A DNA stretch of 64,000 bases from Marthasterias glacialis (GCA_911728455.2 OU452221.1:5298290-5362289); one strand, 5' to 3'; counted from the first letter of the stretch, positions 31,401 to 44,104 are shown. Notes: generated by a model not told the origin, from the letters alone. Numbers and translations: made by a program.

Positions 31401-34400
31401 ACCACCGCCGACTATTTCTGTGGCGCAAAACGATCATGTAACCGTACATAGTTTACCTGCAACGCGTGCACAGGTCAAAGGTGATCTTTCGTGGCACGAA
31501 TTTGTTTGTCGCGCGCTGACGAGTGGGCGTCTTTAATTGATAACAACACAAGACCACTGGACTTGTGTGGTTGTGAGTGTACTAGCCCGACACTAAAATC
31601 ACTGGCCTCGGGCCAACCATTCAATGTAAATTTCAAGCCCTGGGAGAGGTTAAAATAATTACAACTGTCAAGTTTACGAGAAATAAGTAAACAGTTTCAT
31701 TGATTTTTGTTGTTGTTGAATGAAATGCATATGTAAGTGTGAGCATGTTCAGCCCATGGTCTGCCCCTCACTATGTTAAAACACACGCAATAGGTGTGTG
31801 CCAAAATAGGTCATCATGTTTTTTTCCTTTTTCACAAAGAGGCGCAAGTGACTAGCTGTGTTTATTAACCCTAACAGTCCCTATTCCATCAAACTCTAAC
31901 AGCAGGGTTGTGTTGGACTGGGGTACTGCATGAGTAAACTGATCATGCTTTACATGGGTTCAGGCATACCACCATAATCACAGTCCAGCAGTTTGGGTGT
32001 TGAGTTACCCATATGGTGTTGGAATTTGTTAAGAGTTGGGAAGGATCCTAGTCAATCACACTGGGGAGATAGGGTTAAACTAACATTTTGTTTACAATCA
32101 TTGCATCAGTGGTAAAGAGTAAATCAAAAAGAACCACACAAGGCCACTTAAACTGCACAAAAAATTTTCATATAGCAGATTTTTTTAGTTTGAATTTAAG
32201 CACACTTAGATATCTCAAATTGTTCTTCACACACATTGTAACATCTCTTCAGGAAAACAGTGACGATGTATGCTATCTTGAAAGTCTGCCATCTTTCTTC
32301 CCATGTTTCAGAGTCTGCCCCTGTAATCAAGAAGAAGAAACTCGGCAAGAATCCTGATGTAGACACAAGCTTCCTTCCAGACAGAGAGAGAGAGGTCAGA
32401 GTTCATACGAAGTCATTCCTTTAATTATGTTTAAAAAAAAACATTGTTTGCTGGCGTGGCAACAAAAGAAAATTAAGCCTCAAGTCAAGACCTTCACGGG
32501 TTATTTTCTAGAGTTCTGTCGTGACGAGTACGATACTGCATGTGAAGTGCAAGGGTTTACTGAGTTGAGCCGGATGCAGACGGCGGTGACCTCTGAATGA
32601 CATCAAGGCTGCGGCGGCATATCCTGTAAGCCACGCCCACTTCACACAAACTAGCTTCGCCAGTAGATCGATCCACTAATCCTCGCCTACCTTAGCAACA
32701 GCACATGAGGTGACTTTCTTGCCACGATCGCAGCAGTGGTTCAGTTGCAAGTTTACATATGTACACATATCGGATATGGATACACACACAGACATGATTT
32801 TCGTGAACGGTATGGATTTAGTTTCGTGGCCTTTTGAACAGTGCCTCGACTCCAAAGAACAATGCGGACAGGAACACTATTAAACCACTTTTACACGACT
32901 GTACAAGGACCACTGCATGTGGGATTTGCGCAACCAGAATTACAAAAGAATTAAAACAAAACAAAAGTTCGTACAGTTGTATATGCTGTTGTGTGTCAGA
33001 ACAATGACAGCGGTTTGTTTACTTTCCTAATGGAATTTTTTAAGGTGTCAGACTTTTGTCAGACTTTTAGTGGCGTTGTCAAGGCTGTGATTGGTCAATA
33101 TGTCAATAGGCGGGGCTTAGTGGATCGGTCTATTACCAAAAGCCCATACGAATTGCACTGAGCTAGCTTTTGTGTGAGGATTTATGTACAAAAAGTTTAA
33201 TAAATGGACTTGGCTTTTACGTGTTCTTCAAAGACTCGAGGTCTTCTCGGAATTGTAAGTTTATCTTGTAAGAAATGCCTTTGAATGATGAAATGGGTGA
33301 CTTTGGGTAAAATTACACACAAACGTATGCCAGTTGTGGAAGTAGCAAAAACTTTGGGCATGCAGCAGATGCGTGTGTGTGTGATGCAACGACTTACTAA
33401 CAGTAAGATCTACCAGTAACATCTGATAAATACCATGAGACTGTTTTTATTTCTCTTTGAGCAGGAAGAGGACAGTAAGGAGAGGGAGAAACTGAGGCAG
33501 GAGTGGCAGGAAAGACAGAGCAGAATCAAGAGTAAGTGATGTCTGTTCGTCACCGTTTTCATGAACAGTCACTTATCTGTTTGAGATAATCAACGTTGAA
33601 GTTTTGTTTGCGTTTAAAACCTAATTCCACAGGTAAAGTAAGTACCATTTTTCATCAATGCGATGTTAAATGATACTCAAGTACATAATCGTACCTATAG
33701 AATCATATTTTTTATATGGAGAAATGCTAAAATATGATTAAATATTAATTAAAGATAAGTGGCTGTTCGTGAAAACGAAAAATCACCTCTTTGAACATGG
33801 GGTTTAAAGATAAGTGGCTGTTCGTGAAAACAGTGACGTGTTGACAGTTTTTATTAAGTTCTTCTATCGGCATTTGCTTTATTGAATTTTAACGTAAGGT
33901 TTTGAGTATTTTGCGGTTGATGTTAAAACTGCTTTAGTGTAGGATTGTAGACAGTACGACTCGTGACATTCCACTTGTTTACAAGAGCCTGGACTTTTTG
34001 CAGGCACAAAGTGTACACAGCTCAGAAGAAATAATGAAATCTTACATTTTAATGAAGATGGCTGGGTACAGTTTTTATCACATTTCGATATGAAGAAAAG
34101 GAGGTCATCTCAAATTTGTTCATTCATTATTTTTGACAATACTTGGTTTTATGTGGAAACTTTGGCATTTAAAAATTTTTTATACGTGTGACCGATGTAG
34201 CATCATGCCTGCCAGAAAATGCACTAGAATTCTCAAGATGCCTTTTTGTAAACAAGGTGACATGCTGGTCGGTGATATATTGAACATGGGTCTTTGGGAC
34301 TGAGTTTAAGATTATGTACCATCTCTCCACACAGGAGTATAAGTATGGACATCTATATTTTAACTATAGTTCGATTGTAGATCTTGATTGCTTCTCTCCA

Positions 34401-37400
34401 CACAGGAGTATAAGCATGGACATTTATATTCTAACAACAGTTTTGATTGTATTTCTTGATTGTAGGTGATGAAATTGAGATAACATACAGTTACTGGGAT
34501 GGATCTGGGCACAGACGGAGTGTAAAAGTAAGCAGACATTGTAGAAGGAATATCCCTACTGCTATTGTTATACTCTCCTGCCCAACTAGCCCTTATCACA
34601 AAATTCGACCGGAGACTGTGGAGACTAAGTCCCCAGTATACTAACCCATTCATAACAGGTGACACCCAACTAGAACCCAGTCATAAATTGTGACACCTAA
34701 CTAGAACCCAGTCATAGTGTGACACCCAATTAGAACCCAGTCATAAAGTGTGACACAAAACTAGAACCCAGTCATAAAGTTAGACACCCAACTAGCACCC
34801 AGTCCTAAAGGGTTACACCCAACTAGAACCCAGTCATCAAGTGTTACACCCAGCTAGAACCCAGTCCTAAAGTGTGACACCCAACTAGAACCCAGTCATC
34901 AAGTGTGACACCAACTAATTCCCAGTCATAAAGTTTGGCACCCAACTAGAACCCAGTCATAAAGTGTGCCACCAAACTAGAACCCGGTCCTAAAGTGTGC
35001 CACCCAAACTAGAGAACCCAGTCCTAAAGTGTGACACCCAACAAGAACCCCGTCCTAATGTGTAACACCCAGCTAGAACCCCGTGCCAAAGTGTGACACC
35101 CAACAAGAACCCAGTCCTAAAGTGTAACACCCAGCTAGAACCCAGTCACTAACTGTACCAACCAACTAGAACGAGATCCTCCAACCTTTGTATTAGTTCA
35201 ACATGCTAACCATGAACCCACTCTAACGTTTCTCGCTCTCTAGATGAAGAAAGGAGACACTATACAAAGATTTCTGCAGCGATGTCTTGAGACTCTCAAG
35301 AAAGATTTCCACGAACTGAAGTAAGACAATTTATAAAAATCGTTCAGGTTTACATGCAGAATATTTTGCTTTTGGCCAGTTTTTACATACTCCACTCAAC
35401 AGAAGAATGAGGCTAAACAAAATAAAAGTTGTGTTTACCATAACGTCCTGAAAAAATCCGTGTAGTTAGGTAGGGAAATAATGATATTCTGTTTATTTAT
35501 TTATTTCAAACATTTCAGAGGTCTTTGTTTTTACGTAGTCGTACTTTCCATAATCACTGTGTAGCATGCAATGTGGTGCGTAAGAAAGTTTTGACATGAG
35601 TGTTATTTTGGCTTATACATTTTTTTGTATACAGGTATGTCTGTCAGACCATGATAAGTTTAAAATGGGGAGAAATGGTGCCAAAAGTGTTTGTTTTATA
35701 TTATTGACTAGCAAAAACAACAACAAAGGTTTTGCGGTTGGCAAAAATTCCCGGTCAGTCGGGTTATAGTAAACACAACATTTTTTTAGTTTGGCCAAAT
35801 CAAAAATGACATGTTTTGCTTTTGTGTGTGGCGTGTATTTGTATGGTCAGTGCAGATGTTGTTTTTTTATTTGTTGTGCATAATTACAACCTAGTTTTCA
35901 TTGTGTTTGCTTTTACTTTTCTTTCTAGGGCGGTCACAGTGGAGCAAATGATGTATATCAAAGAGGATTTGATAATACCGCATGTAAGTTGCATTTTTTA
36001 TGGCTGACATGAATGTCAAAAGCATTCACCAAATGCACAAAAAAATGCCATCTTATGCCGTAACCACAGACAAATAGGATCTTTGCGTCGATCTAAAGAC
36101 TCGTCGACCTTTTCCCATGGTGTACTGCGAAAATGGCCTCTCCTTGGGAAACTGTAGAGTGCGCACTGTAATGCAAATCACCCGTATCGTTCCTTGTGTT
36201 TAACCCCTGAGAGGCTGTAGCAGGTGCAAGCGGCTCGTACCAAAAATGCCCACTGCGGCCACAGACTTCTGCAAGTTCTGACCCACTGCCACGTGACCAA
36301 AAAGGTCAACGTAAAGGTCATGTCCTGAATTGACCTTTTCCAATGTTTCCCGTCTCAACTTACATTTCTAAAACATAACGAAATTTCTGTTCATATTGTT
36401 TTTTCCCAGACATTTTTACTGGAAATGTGGGTTTTTTTTTGAGAGTTGTAAATATTAGCTATGTGGTGGTGATTATACAGAAATGAATTGTCTCTTTTGA
36501 AAGTGTTGTCAAGTTTAATTAGTATTTTTTCATTTCTTTATTACAGCATCACAGTTTCTATGATTTTATCGTCACAAAAGCAAGAGGAAAGAGCGGTAAG
36601 CACCCAATCCAAAGACAATGTGTCCCTTCAAACATTTCTTGTTTCAAGATTCAATCATTTGATTTTGTTTTTGTTTCTTGTTTCTTTCTTTTTTTCTTCT
36701 TGTTTGTTTAGGTCCACTCTTCAGTTTTGACGTTCATGACGATATCAGGATAACCAATGATGCCAGTGTTGAGAAAGACGAGGTAATTATATTTTTATAA
36801 TCTGAAATGTCTAGTAATGTAAGATGTTGTGGCTGAGAGAGCTGGTGCACTACGTACTCAAGTACTTCAAGTCAAAATAAGAGCATTATGACATCAGTTG
36901 CGCCATTTTAATATGCGCGTAAAAATCTACAGTTTGACATAATTGTAAGCTTGACCGAGTTTTAATTAATGAAAAAACCTCCCATCGACCCAATTCATCT
37001 GACGTCATCATCACAATAATCTTGGTTGTGCCATTTTGGGAGTCACTGTCCCCGTGTGTGACACATGTAATGCATTAAAAAACATGGCCCCCTGGACTCC
37101 TCTCCACTGAAAAATCTACAGTTTGACATAATTATAAGCTTGACCGAGTTTCAAGTAATTAAAAACCTCCTATCGACCCAATTCATCGGAGGTCTTTAAA
37201 AAAATAGCCCCTGGGCCCCTCCACTGAAAAGCAATTGCCCCCGTGCCTCCCCCCCCCACCCCAGTGAAAAAAATCCCTGGCTACGCCACTGGAGATTGTG
37301 TGCATTACAAAACTGAATTTGACCTTAAAACCCTCCTTCAATGATAGCTATGATTATGTCCCAGTCTCATGCAGGAAAGGTGGTATTGAGGAGTTGGTTT

Positions 37401-38627
37401 GAGAGGAATAAACACATCTTCCCTGCCAGTCGCTGGGAGCCGTACGACCCCGAGAAGAAGTGGGACAAGTACACGGTAAGCCAAACCAGAAGACGAGCAG
37501 AGTGTACTGTTCGAAAACGTCGAGACAACAATGGCTCTTTTCTCCTCCCCAAAGAGATTTATACATGGTTTACTAGTTTACTAGTTATGGTTTCCTATAA
37601 AGCCAAACCATCTTTTAGAGAATTTCTTTGCATGATTCCTTTGAGAAAACATTATTCATAAGTAATAGACTTTTCTTTTGTTTACAAACATTGACCATCG
37701 TTTTGTACAGGAGGCCTTGAGTATCACAAGATCATGAAAATGTAAAAACTGGCTCGGCAAAAATTTGCTTTTGGTTTTGTTTTGAAATTTTATTTATCAG
37801 TAAGTTGGGTATTGATTTGATAGCATTATTGGTCACGTAATAAACTTTTGTCTTCAAGCATCCTCGATTCTGATTGGTCGATCCATAGCAACAAGAGTGT
37901 GATATATAGTTACATTGCACGGCCCATATCACACCGTTGTTCTAACGCACTGTTCTTACGCGCTGTTCTATAAACTCCCATCTACAGAATTCACTGTAAA
38001 TTCAAAAGTGGTGCAGTTGCCTGAAGACAAAGATAGCAAGTCTGCATCCCATATCCAAGGAGGCCACAGGCCTCGTTGGATATGGGACGCAGAAGCGCTA
38101 TATTTTTCCGTATTTCACTCGCACTTGTGTGATAACTAACACTATTTTTTTGCAATTTTTTTGGCAACAGTCGCGACTGTGGCATTGCAAAAGAAATACA
38201 GTGGCAAAACCATCACATGTAAAGCCCCCGAACTTTATACAAGTTAATGATCCAATTCACCTGACATCATCACCACAGATGTCCTGATTGTGCCATTTGT
38301 GGGGTCAGTTTCCTTGTGTGTTACTGTGCAGAGAGCATTTTAGGCGAGGGGTGTATGCTTAGCTGGCAGGCTTTATTAACTACATGTAACTTGTATTACG
38401 CTGGCGTTTTGTACAATTGCATCAACATCATTGGTCAGAGATTATGTCTAAACAAAAAATGAGCATTGTTGTGTATTTGCATCCCAGCAATGTCAGAACG
38501 CACTGGCATAGGACATCTGCAGTGGATTGGGTCTATATAACTCTCTGCCTTAATTTGAGATTTTACTTGATGGTTAAAACTTCTTCTGTTTACCCTTTTT
38601 TTTTGCCCTTCTTTTCAGATAAAGTGA
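25488..38627 (+). CDS. FAM50A: FAM50/XAP5 family nuclear protein, complete, 13 exons
   Basis: FAM50A is a conserved nuclear protein that associates with the spliceosome. Exons: 25488-25598, 27715-27802, 30376-30472, 30940-31043, 32312-32394, 33465-33531, 34466-34527, 35244-35320, 35929-35983, 36547-36595, 36712-36782, 37365-37475, 38619-38627. Total 327 residues against about 339 in human. Matching blocks: [13 protein letters not shown] at the start, [16 protein letters not shown] (49-64), a Lys-rich stretch [19 protein letters not shown] (140-158, likely NLS), [14 protein letters not shown] (191-204), the XAP5 core with [20 protein letters not shown] (239-258) and [19 protein letters not shown] ending in Ile-Lys. 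The last exon holds only two codons and the stop. An in-frame ATG at 25434 would add 18 residues absent from the family, so 25488 is preferred. The exon 5 donor (GAG|GTCAGA) is weak. FAM50A and FAM50B cannot be separated here; the invertebrate gene should be the single ancestor. Confidence 0.97.
26227..26462. repeat. 71 bp inverted repeat (hairpin) in FAM50 intron 1
   Basis: Arms 26227-26297 and 26392-26462 are complementary with about three mismatches (core GGACGAGCCATGGCTGTCGT). The 94 bp loop ends in a TACATG run. Confidence 0.92.
27843..28330. repeat. 16 bp / 80 bp minisatellite in FAM50 intron 2
   Basis: Basic unit about 16 bp (GTCAACTCAGCCCCAA, GTCAACTCGGTCTGAG), five of which make an 80 bp higher-order unit repeated about 3.5 times (for example near 27908, 27988 and 28068). 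It begins 40 bp after exon 2. Confidence 0.9.
28522..28686. repeat. Inverted-orientation partner of the GTCAACTC array
   Basis: Repeats of GACCGAGTTGAC and TCAGACCGAGTTGACCTC, the reverse complement of the GTCAACTCGGTC units at 27843-28330, about 190 bp away. Confidence 0.8.
28683..28800. repeat. Repeat shared with 31256-31378
   Basis: CTTCGATACTCAACAGAATT, GACTCAAAGTCAACA and ATTACACAGTGAGCTATT match 31256-31378 (CTTCGATACTCAACAGATTT, GACTCAAAGTCAACAG, TTACACAGTGAGGTATT). Both are in FAM50 introns. Confidence 0.65.
29754..29968. mobile_element. Foldback MITE in FAM50 intron 2
   Basis: Left arm from CTATATAGACTAATCCGA through ACCACCGCAACTATGG; the right arm is its imperfect inverse over about 70 bp (AATCCGAACAG, ACCACCGCAGCTATGG inverted). 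The GC-rich centre has many CGCG steps. Confidence 0.78.
30525..30725 (+). repeat. Dispersed repeat (AAATGTTTCCCCTGCCTGGA), copy 1
   Basis: Matches 13070-13245 across AAATGTTTCCCCTGCCTGGA, AGGTCACCCGGACAATCCAC and CACTTCATTTCACCCACAC. A shorter piece is at 265-385 (GTGTAACACTTCGATTCGCC). Type unknown. Confidence 0.65.
31378..31534. mobile_element. 157 bp MITE, family E, copy 1
   Basis: Ends AAAGACGTCCACTGATCACC and, inverted, AAAGACGCCCACTCGTCAGC. Collinear (inverted) with 62213-62367. It lies at the edge of a repeat shared with 28683-28800. Confidence 0.78.
31865..32078. mobile_element. TIR element with one 120 bp-type unit
   Basis: TTAACCCTAAC at the left, TAGGGTTAA at the right; both flanks and the single unit (TGGACTGGGGTACTGCATGA) are close to the 2432-3133 element. 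Located in FAM50 intron 4. Confidence 0.85.
33985..34275. repeat. Dispersed repeat pair, copy 2
   Basis: GTGTACACAGCTCAGAAGAA, GTGACCGATGTAGCATCATG, GCCTGCCAGAAAATGC, TTTTTGTAAACAAGG. In FAM50 intron 6. Confidence 0.55.
34660..35172. repeat. ~32 bp minisatellite in FAM50 intron 7
   Basis: Unit ACACCCAACTAGAACCCAGT plus CATAAAGTGTG, about 16 imperfect copies. It fills most of the intron between exons 7 (34527) and 8 (35244). Confidence 0.9.
36925..37190. repeat. Direct repeat in FAM50 intron 11
   Basis: ATAAGCTTGACCGAGTTTCA plus the following CGACCCAATTCATC block at 37107-37190 repeats 36925-37010. The GACCCAATTCACCTGACGTC motif also occurs near 42310, and a variant near 38250. Confidence 0.6.
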
Positions 38628-39344
38628 AGCAAAGCTACACCAGATTTGAGTCTACATGCATCACACTGACCGGCAAAACAAGATACTGTGAACAGTAGCA
38701 ATAATAATGATACGCAGTTCCCATATGGCGCTTTACTGCACCCGACGGGGAAATAATAGCACTCATGTTTTTTTACAATAGGTTTGAACAGCTAGGTTTG
38801 AATTATGAGACCCATTGAAATAGCACCTCGTAAGTTTTTCTTGTATGCTCAGAGTGTTCAATACCATTTGGCAATGGTTTACAAATGGACTTGTGTTTAC
38901 AAATAGTCTGTGTCCCTTTTTAAGGACCACTTGACTTTTATTTTGTGGGTGGGGGTTACAACTAAAGGTGTCTTTGTAGGATGTATACCATGCCCGATAT
39001 GTGGCAGAGGGAGGCCCCCCCCCCCAAATGTTCCCCTTCTAACACACTCTTCCCCTCTTGTACAGAAGCACCCCCCCTAAAATCCTCAAAAGAATTCCAG
39101 AGATTTCCAGAACACAATGAAGACACAATAGGAAGGGGGGGGGGGTACACCCTGCCACATATCGAGCACCAAATGAGGATGAATTGCAGATTTGTCTTTG
39201 TAAGCACGACTAATGACATGTTTGCCCTTAATTTGTTCAGTGACTAGCCACCAGGACCGGTTAGCTTGTTCTTTCACCAGTCAGCCAGCTTTTTCCCCCG
39301 AGTCTGTATTTCTAATAATACTGGATTCGAACTCGTCACCGGGC

Positions 39345-39490
39345 GTGCTCGGTGGTCTAGTGGTTAAGACATCTGCTCTAGTCATGCGGGAGTCGTGGGT
39401 TCGAATCCCATCCGAGTTGCCCGTGGATTTTTTCCACAGGACTCCAAAGCACCGAGTACACAGTGCTTATCACACATCGGTGTAAGGCAA
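39345..39490 (+). mobile_element. tRNA-derived SINE, family D
   Basis: Head CTCGGTGGTCTAGTGGTTAA, B box GTGGGTTCGAATCCCATCC, and tail CACAGTGCTTATCACACATC. The tail and B box recur at 3690-3775. The anticodon stem pairs poorly, so a working tRNA is unlikely. Confidence 0.7.
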
Positions 39491-40827
39491 ATTGACGTTT
39501 ATATCTGTATTTCATGTTAAGTAAGGATGCTTTTCAACACTAGACAGTCGGACCACTCAGACCGAATTTTGACTGGTTCTAAGGTGCTAGCATTTTGCCA
39601 GCGGACCACTGTTTAAGAACGCTGCAAATGCCAGCCCAAGTAAAACAGGAAAATATGGAAACATCAAGGCCAAAGCTAGAATTACAATGGAACCCCACGT
39701 ATTCCTCATTTTATGTTTTACCGTTTGAACCCCAGGCCTGGAATTACACGGAGGTCATGGCCTCTGTTGCCCTGATCTTGGCCTTGGTTCCCCTTCAAAA
39801 GTTTCCCATAGACTTTGTGCCCTTTGCAAAATGAAAATGTCCCTGCATCTTTAAAGATTAAATTTGAGGCCTTTCAGAACCACATTCTTTGACAAAATCA
39901 TTGTTACTTGTTCGTTTATTGCCATGCATGAGGGCAAGATGAGCCTAGAGCCAAGATTGGAAGGGTTTTTATTATGAGACCATTGTACAGATTAGCTACA
40001 GTTGTTATTAATAAATGTTAATACAATATAAACTTTGTTTACAGTGAATTTGTTTGAAAACCAGTGCAGCGAGTACCAACTGTACCTTTCAACTGCATCA
40101 CGCGTTTCTCTGTTCATTCACATCCTTATACTGCAGCTGTCCCCTAAAACTCAGTTAATAGTCAATCCAGGTTCTTCCCACACACTGTACTACTTTGGAA
40201 TTCATAAAATTGAATTTGACCTTGGAGCCCCCTCACTAAACCCCTCCCACCTTGTGCGGGTTACTTTGTGCAGTTTTGTGCTTGGCATTTTTGTTTAAAT
40301 TTGGGCCCCATGTGTGACTGAGACCAGGGGTGCCAATTACTGAAGGACCAAATGGGATAGCATCTACTGTCATGCAGTAGAGGAGGGGGGCTGAAGCCCC
40401 AGCCCACCCCCAGATTAGATTGAAAAAATGCACAAATGAATGGTTTGATACAATAAATAGCACCCCCACATTATGTCATACCCTCCGCATGCACCCCCAC
40501 CGCCCCCCAAATGAAAATATCTGGTCACGCCAAATGAGATTTGTAAAAGTGCACAAATGGTTTGATACATTAAATAGCCCCCCCCCATTTTGTCTTTGCC
40601 CCTCCCCCCTTGCCAAAATCAAAATATCTGATTACGCCACTGCTGTCATAATAAAAATCATTCTCAGACAAGCAAATGACAGACTAGATCTCAAATCAAT
40701 CTCTTTTATTTCGGTTGGTTTTTATATCACCTATGATGACGATCCAAAATTGCAGCTCAACGTTATGTAAGAACTATTCGTTGATTTGATATTCATACAC
40801 CACTAAAAAATTGACCATCCCAAACAG

Positions 40828-41175
40828 ACCTTATGCACATCGGCAATTTCACAAATACTTTTTACACGCATAACAGTTGTATGGGGACGCATGCGTTAAG
40901 CTGTGGAATGAGGTACATGCTGGTCCAGTTAAAAACAAAATTTGTCTCGTTCTAAGGCTTAACGCGTGTGTCCCCATATAACTGTATTTCGCGTTAAAAG
41001 TATTTGCGAAGTTGTCTATGACGTTATTTGAGCAGGGCGCCCTTGGTTAGAGATCAAAAGGTTGCTCATTGGTCCATTCTGTGCACTGCGCACATACATA
41101 AATGTACATTTTCCATTGTTTCGTCATTGTTTAACCTCCAAGATGGCAGCGTGTGGCGTCAATGCATAAGGTCTG
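40828..41175. mobile_element. MITE with nested inverted repeats (CAGACCTTATGCA ends)
   Basis: Perfect 13 bp ends CAGACCTTATGCA / TGCATAAGGTCTG enclose a second inverted repeat of about 55 bp (CAAATACTTTT, TGTATGGGGACGC versus inverted TATATGGGGACAC) at 40845-40903 and 40953-41012. Confidence 0.78.
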
Positions 41176-41997
41176 TAAAAAAATACCTGTAAAAAGGCTT
41201 TCTCTTTAACCTCGGTGAGGGCGCCGTTTGAGCATGTGACATTTGCAAAAACCTTTTTCGAAACCACAGCATTGGCTTGGGCTTGGAGTCATTCAGTCCT
41301 ATGAAAATGTGCGCTTTTGGTATGTGGCTTTAATCAAGCAAACGGTATCGAAAAGGGCCTATGTATACACCTGCTGCCACAAAGCATTACCAACAATCTC
41401 CCATTAGGCCAAACCTTTTCTAAAAAAAACACCAATATCAGACTAAAAATTGTCAATGAATCCCACTTGTTTATTCAACTGACACTCACTGGATGACGTT
41501 ACGGTAATAAATACACGAACTTATAGAAATTTCAAATAACGCATTTTTTTCGTTTAACCAGCCAGAATGACGGTTTCCTAACATTTAAAACAAACTCATG
41601 ATGACTTAAAATAAATCAAGCTTTTCTACTGGAATCTACTCAATATTAGCTGTAAATTACAGACTATGAATATATTACAATTCATGTTTATATAATGAAA
41701 GGGCGTTGTTAATTCTCCTTCTAACATACCAAATATTATTAAAATGAATATAGTGAAAAATATGAAGTGAACTAAAATGAAGTGTACAACATTATAGAGT
41801 GTGGCCGCTCGTACTCTTGAAAATATCAAGAGAAAAACAAACTTTGATTTGTAACAAAATGGCACAAGATTGGCTCAGATAGAGTAAAACTAATCCCAAT
41901 GGGAGATTTTAGACCTCTAGGTGGCAGCAGACCTACTGGGTAATTTCCCGTTATTTACATAATTCTGAGCATGCTTTCACTATCGAGAACAATGTAT

Positions 41998-42222
41998 AGA
42001 TAGTTCCTGATAGATGACATCTTTAAGAGCAACTTGGGTTTTGGCTTTGACCTGCGTCAAGTATTCAAATTTTTCTACGCAGTCATGTGGATCACTGACC
42101 AACCATGCAGGGAATTTTATAAAACTCCTGCCTGCCACACACTATATTTACGCATAACGCGCAGTTGTGCGTTCGAATAATGACTTATTTGCCCGTAATG
42201 GTAGCCGACTTTAAACTGTGAC
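41998..42222. repeat. Dispersed repeat, copy 2
   Basis: ATAGTTCCTGATAGATGACA, GACCTGCGTCAAGTATTCAA, ACGCATAACGCGCAGTTGTG, ending GTAGCCGACTTTAAACTGTG; the same order as 44105-44512 without its insertion. Confidence 0.6.
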
Positions 42223-43298
42223 AACAATTGGGAAATATTTCACTCGGTAAGTATACTGCCACCTATCGCCTAAAAAATCTCCGCCCTCTAGTTTTAAACA
42301 AACATCAAATTGACCCAATTCACCTGACGTCATCACCACAATCAATCTTGGGAATCAATTCTTGGGAGTCGGGTTCCCAATGTGTTAGATACTGTGTAGT
42401 GCGCATGGGAGGCGAAGCGGGCGCATTCACACGCTCGCCATATCTATACATACAATTGGACTCCCAAAATGCCAGACCATGGTCAGACAGTAGCCGCATG
42501 TGGCACAAGTGCAAGAGGTCAACAGCTAACATGTTCAAAGATCTTTGTATGGAATGCTCACATTTATATGATATCAAACTTTTAACAGCAGTTCCCATGT
42601 GTTTTGTTTTTTTTATATATTTATACATTGCGGGCAACCTTTTTAAAATTAGCACATCAAGTTAATAATTTGTTCCTTAGTAAAGAAGGTGGCCACTCAA
42701 GTGGAAATATTTCCCAAATGGTTGGTTCTTTTACAAACTTTACATCAACTGAACTTATGAATACTTACTCACATCTGATTATTTTGCTCTTCTAAAAGAG
42801 CTTATTTCTAATCCTTTGGTTGGCTGGGTACATTTTTAGAGAAAAAAATACAGTGACCTCCTTTTAGCATGTAACGGAGAAAACTGTTTCACAATATTAT
42901 TTATAAGCAGACCAAAATTCAGCGGGGAACCAGCCACAGGTAATGTCTGCTACAAGGCATTCTGACTGGTAAACCATTCCTGCTAAGTGAGATGTGTTTC
43001 AATGTTGTGTGCGGAGCAGTAAGCAAATTCATAATCTTGGACCCTGGACAGTCTTTACAGAAGGTTTGCACAAATTACAATAAAAATCTCTATTTCGTAA
43101 CTTGCTTTTTTTACAATGCGGTTTAACCCCTCTCGTCACTCTCGTCACCAAAGTGATTTGGAATCTAAAATGCTTTTCTTTTATACAAGCATAATTATGG
43201 CACTCCATAGGTGTGTAGACATTTTGGATCTTTCCACTCCATTTTGAAAGGACCGCACATTAGCAACCTTAGTTTATTTTACCAGCACTGAAAGACCT

Positions 43299-43430
43299 GG
43301 GGTGGATTTCACAAATTTAGTCCTAACTTAGGACTAGTCCTAACTGATGACAAGTCCCAAAAGTTAGGACTAGTTACTCGTCCTAACTCTAGAGATAAGA
43401 CTAGTCCTAGCGCTTTGTGAAATCCACACC
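43299..43430. mobile_element. Short MITE with GGTGGATTTCACAAA ends
   Basis: The ends are inverted copies (GGTGGATTTCACAAA; TTTGTGAAATCCACACC), with internal GTCCTAACTTAGGACTAG palindromes. From memory, closely similar elements are common in marine invertebrate genomes. Confidence 0.78.
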
Positions 43431-44104
43431 TGATCTTTCTCTTTCCAGCCGTTGTAAACTCGGGTATGAAGGGTGAACATGGACAAAACTACAGCTTTAT
43501 AAAAAAATGGCCTTTGTGCACTCAGGTTTGGAGTATTTTTTATTTTTTCATTTTTTTTTTTTTTTTTTTTTAAATCTTGGTATGAGAACAGTCGACTAAA
43601 GGGAAAGGTAGATATTGACAAAAACAACATCAGGACTATCTCCAAAGAAAAATTCTTCTACGGGTGTTTGAATGCACTTTTCCTCTCTTCTGAAACCATG
43701 GACGTCTTTCAAGTAACAGTTCAGGGATAGATTAATCCCACTGCTTGTGTAACACCATCCAAGAAAAGGTAGATAACAAAAATGATTTCTCGAGTTTGTA
43801 AAAAATCAACCTGGGCTTGATCACTAGTTCTGCTAGTGTACCAGCAGGTATGCTGGCCCTGGACACAATACCTATTTAATAACAAGCCCAGCTTCCATCT
43901 GTATGATCTTTAACACACAAATCCATTGGAATGCCATGTTTTAAAAGAAAAATAATAATAACTCAAAAGATCTAAAATCTGTCAAAATCCAACAGTGGGT
44001 CTTGCTAAAAATGGATGGATTTCTATTTTGATAAATCCCAAATCCGCATGTTGCTATGAGGCCACCGTACCATTTTCCTCATTTCTGGAAGTTTTGGTTA
44101 CTGT

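Noticed and set aside
39352-39425. Functional tRNA gene
   Set aside because: Acceptor bases pair but the anticodon stem is poor, and the 3' tail is shared with 3685-3780, marking a SINE.
42228-42665. 145-codon plus-strand ORF with an overlapping 111-codon minus-strand ORF
   Set aside because: Overlaps a dispersed repeat (GACCCAATTCACCTGACGTC motif) and has no splice context or family motif; open on both strands, which suggests chance.
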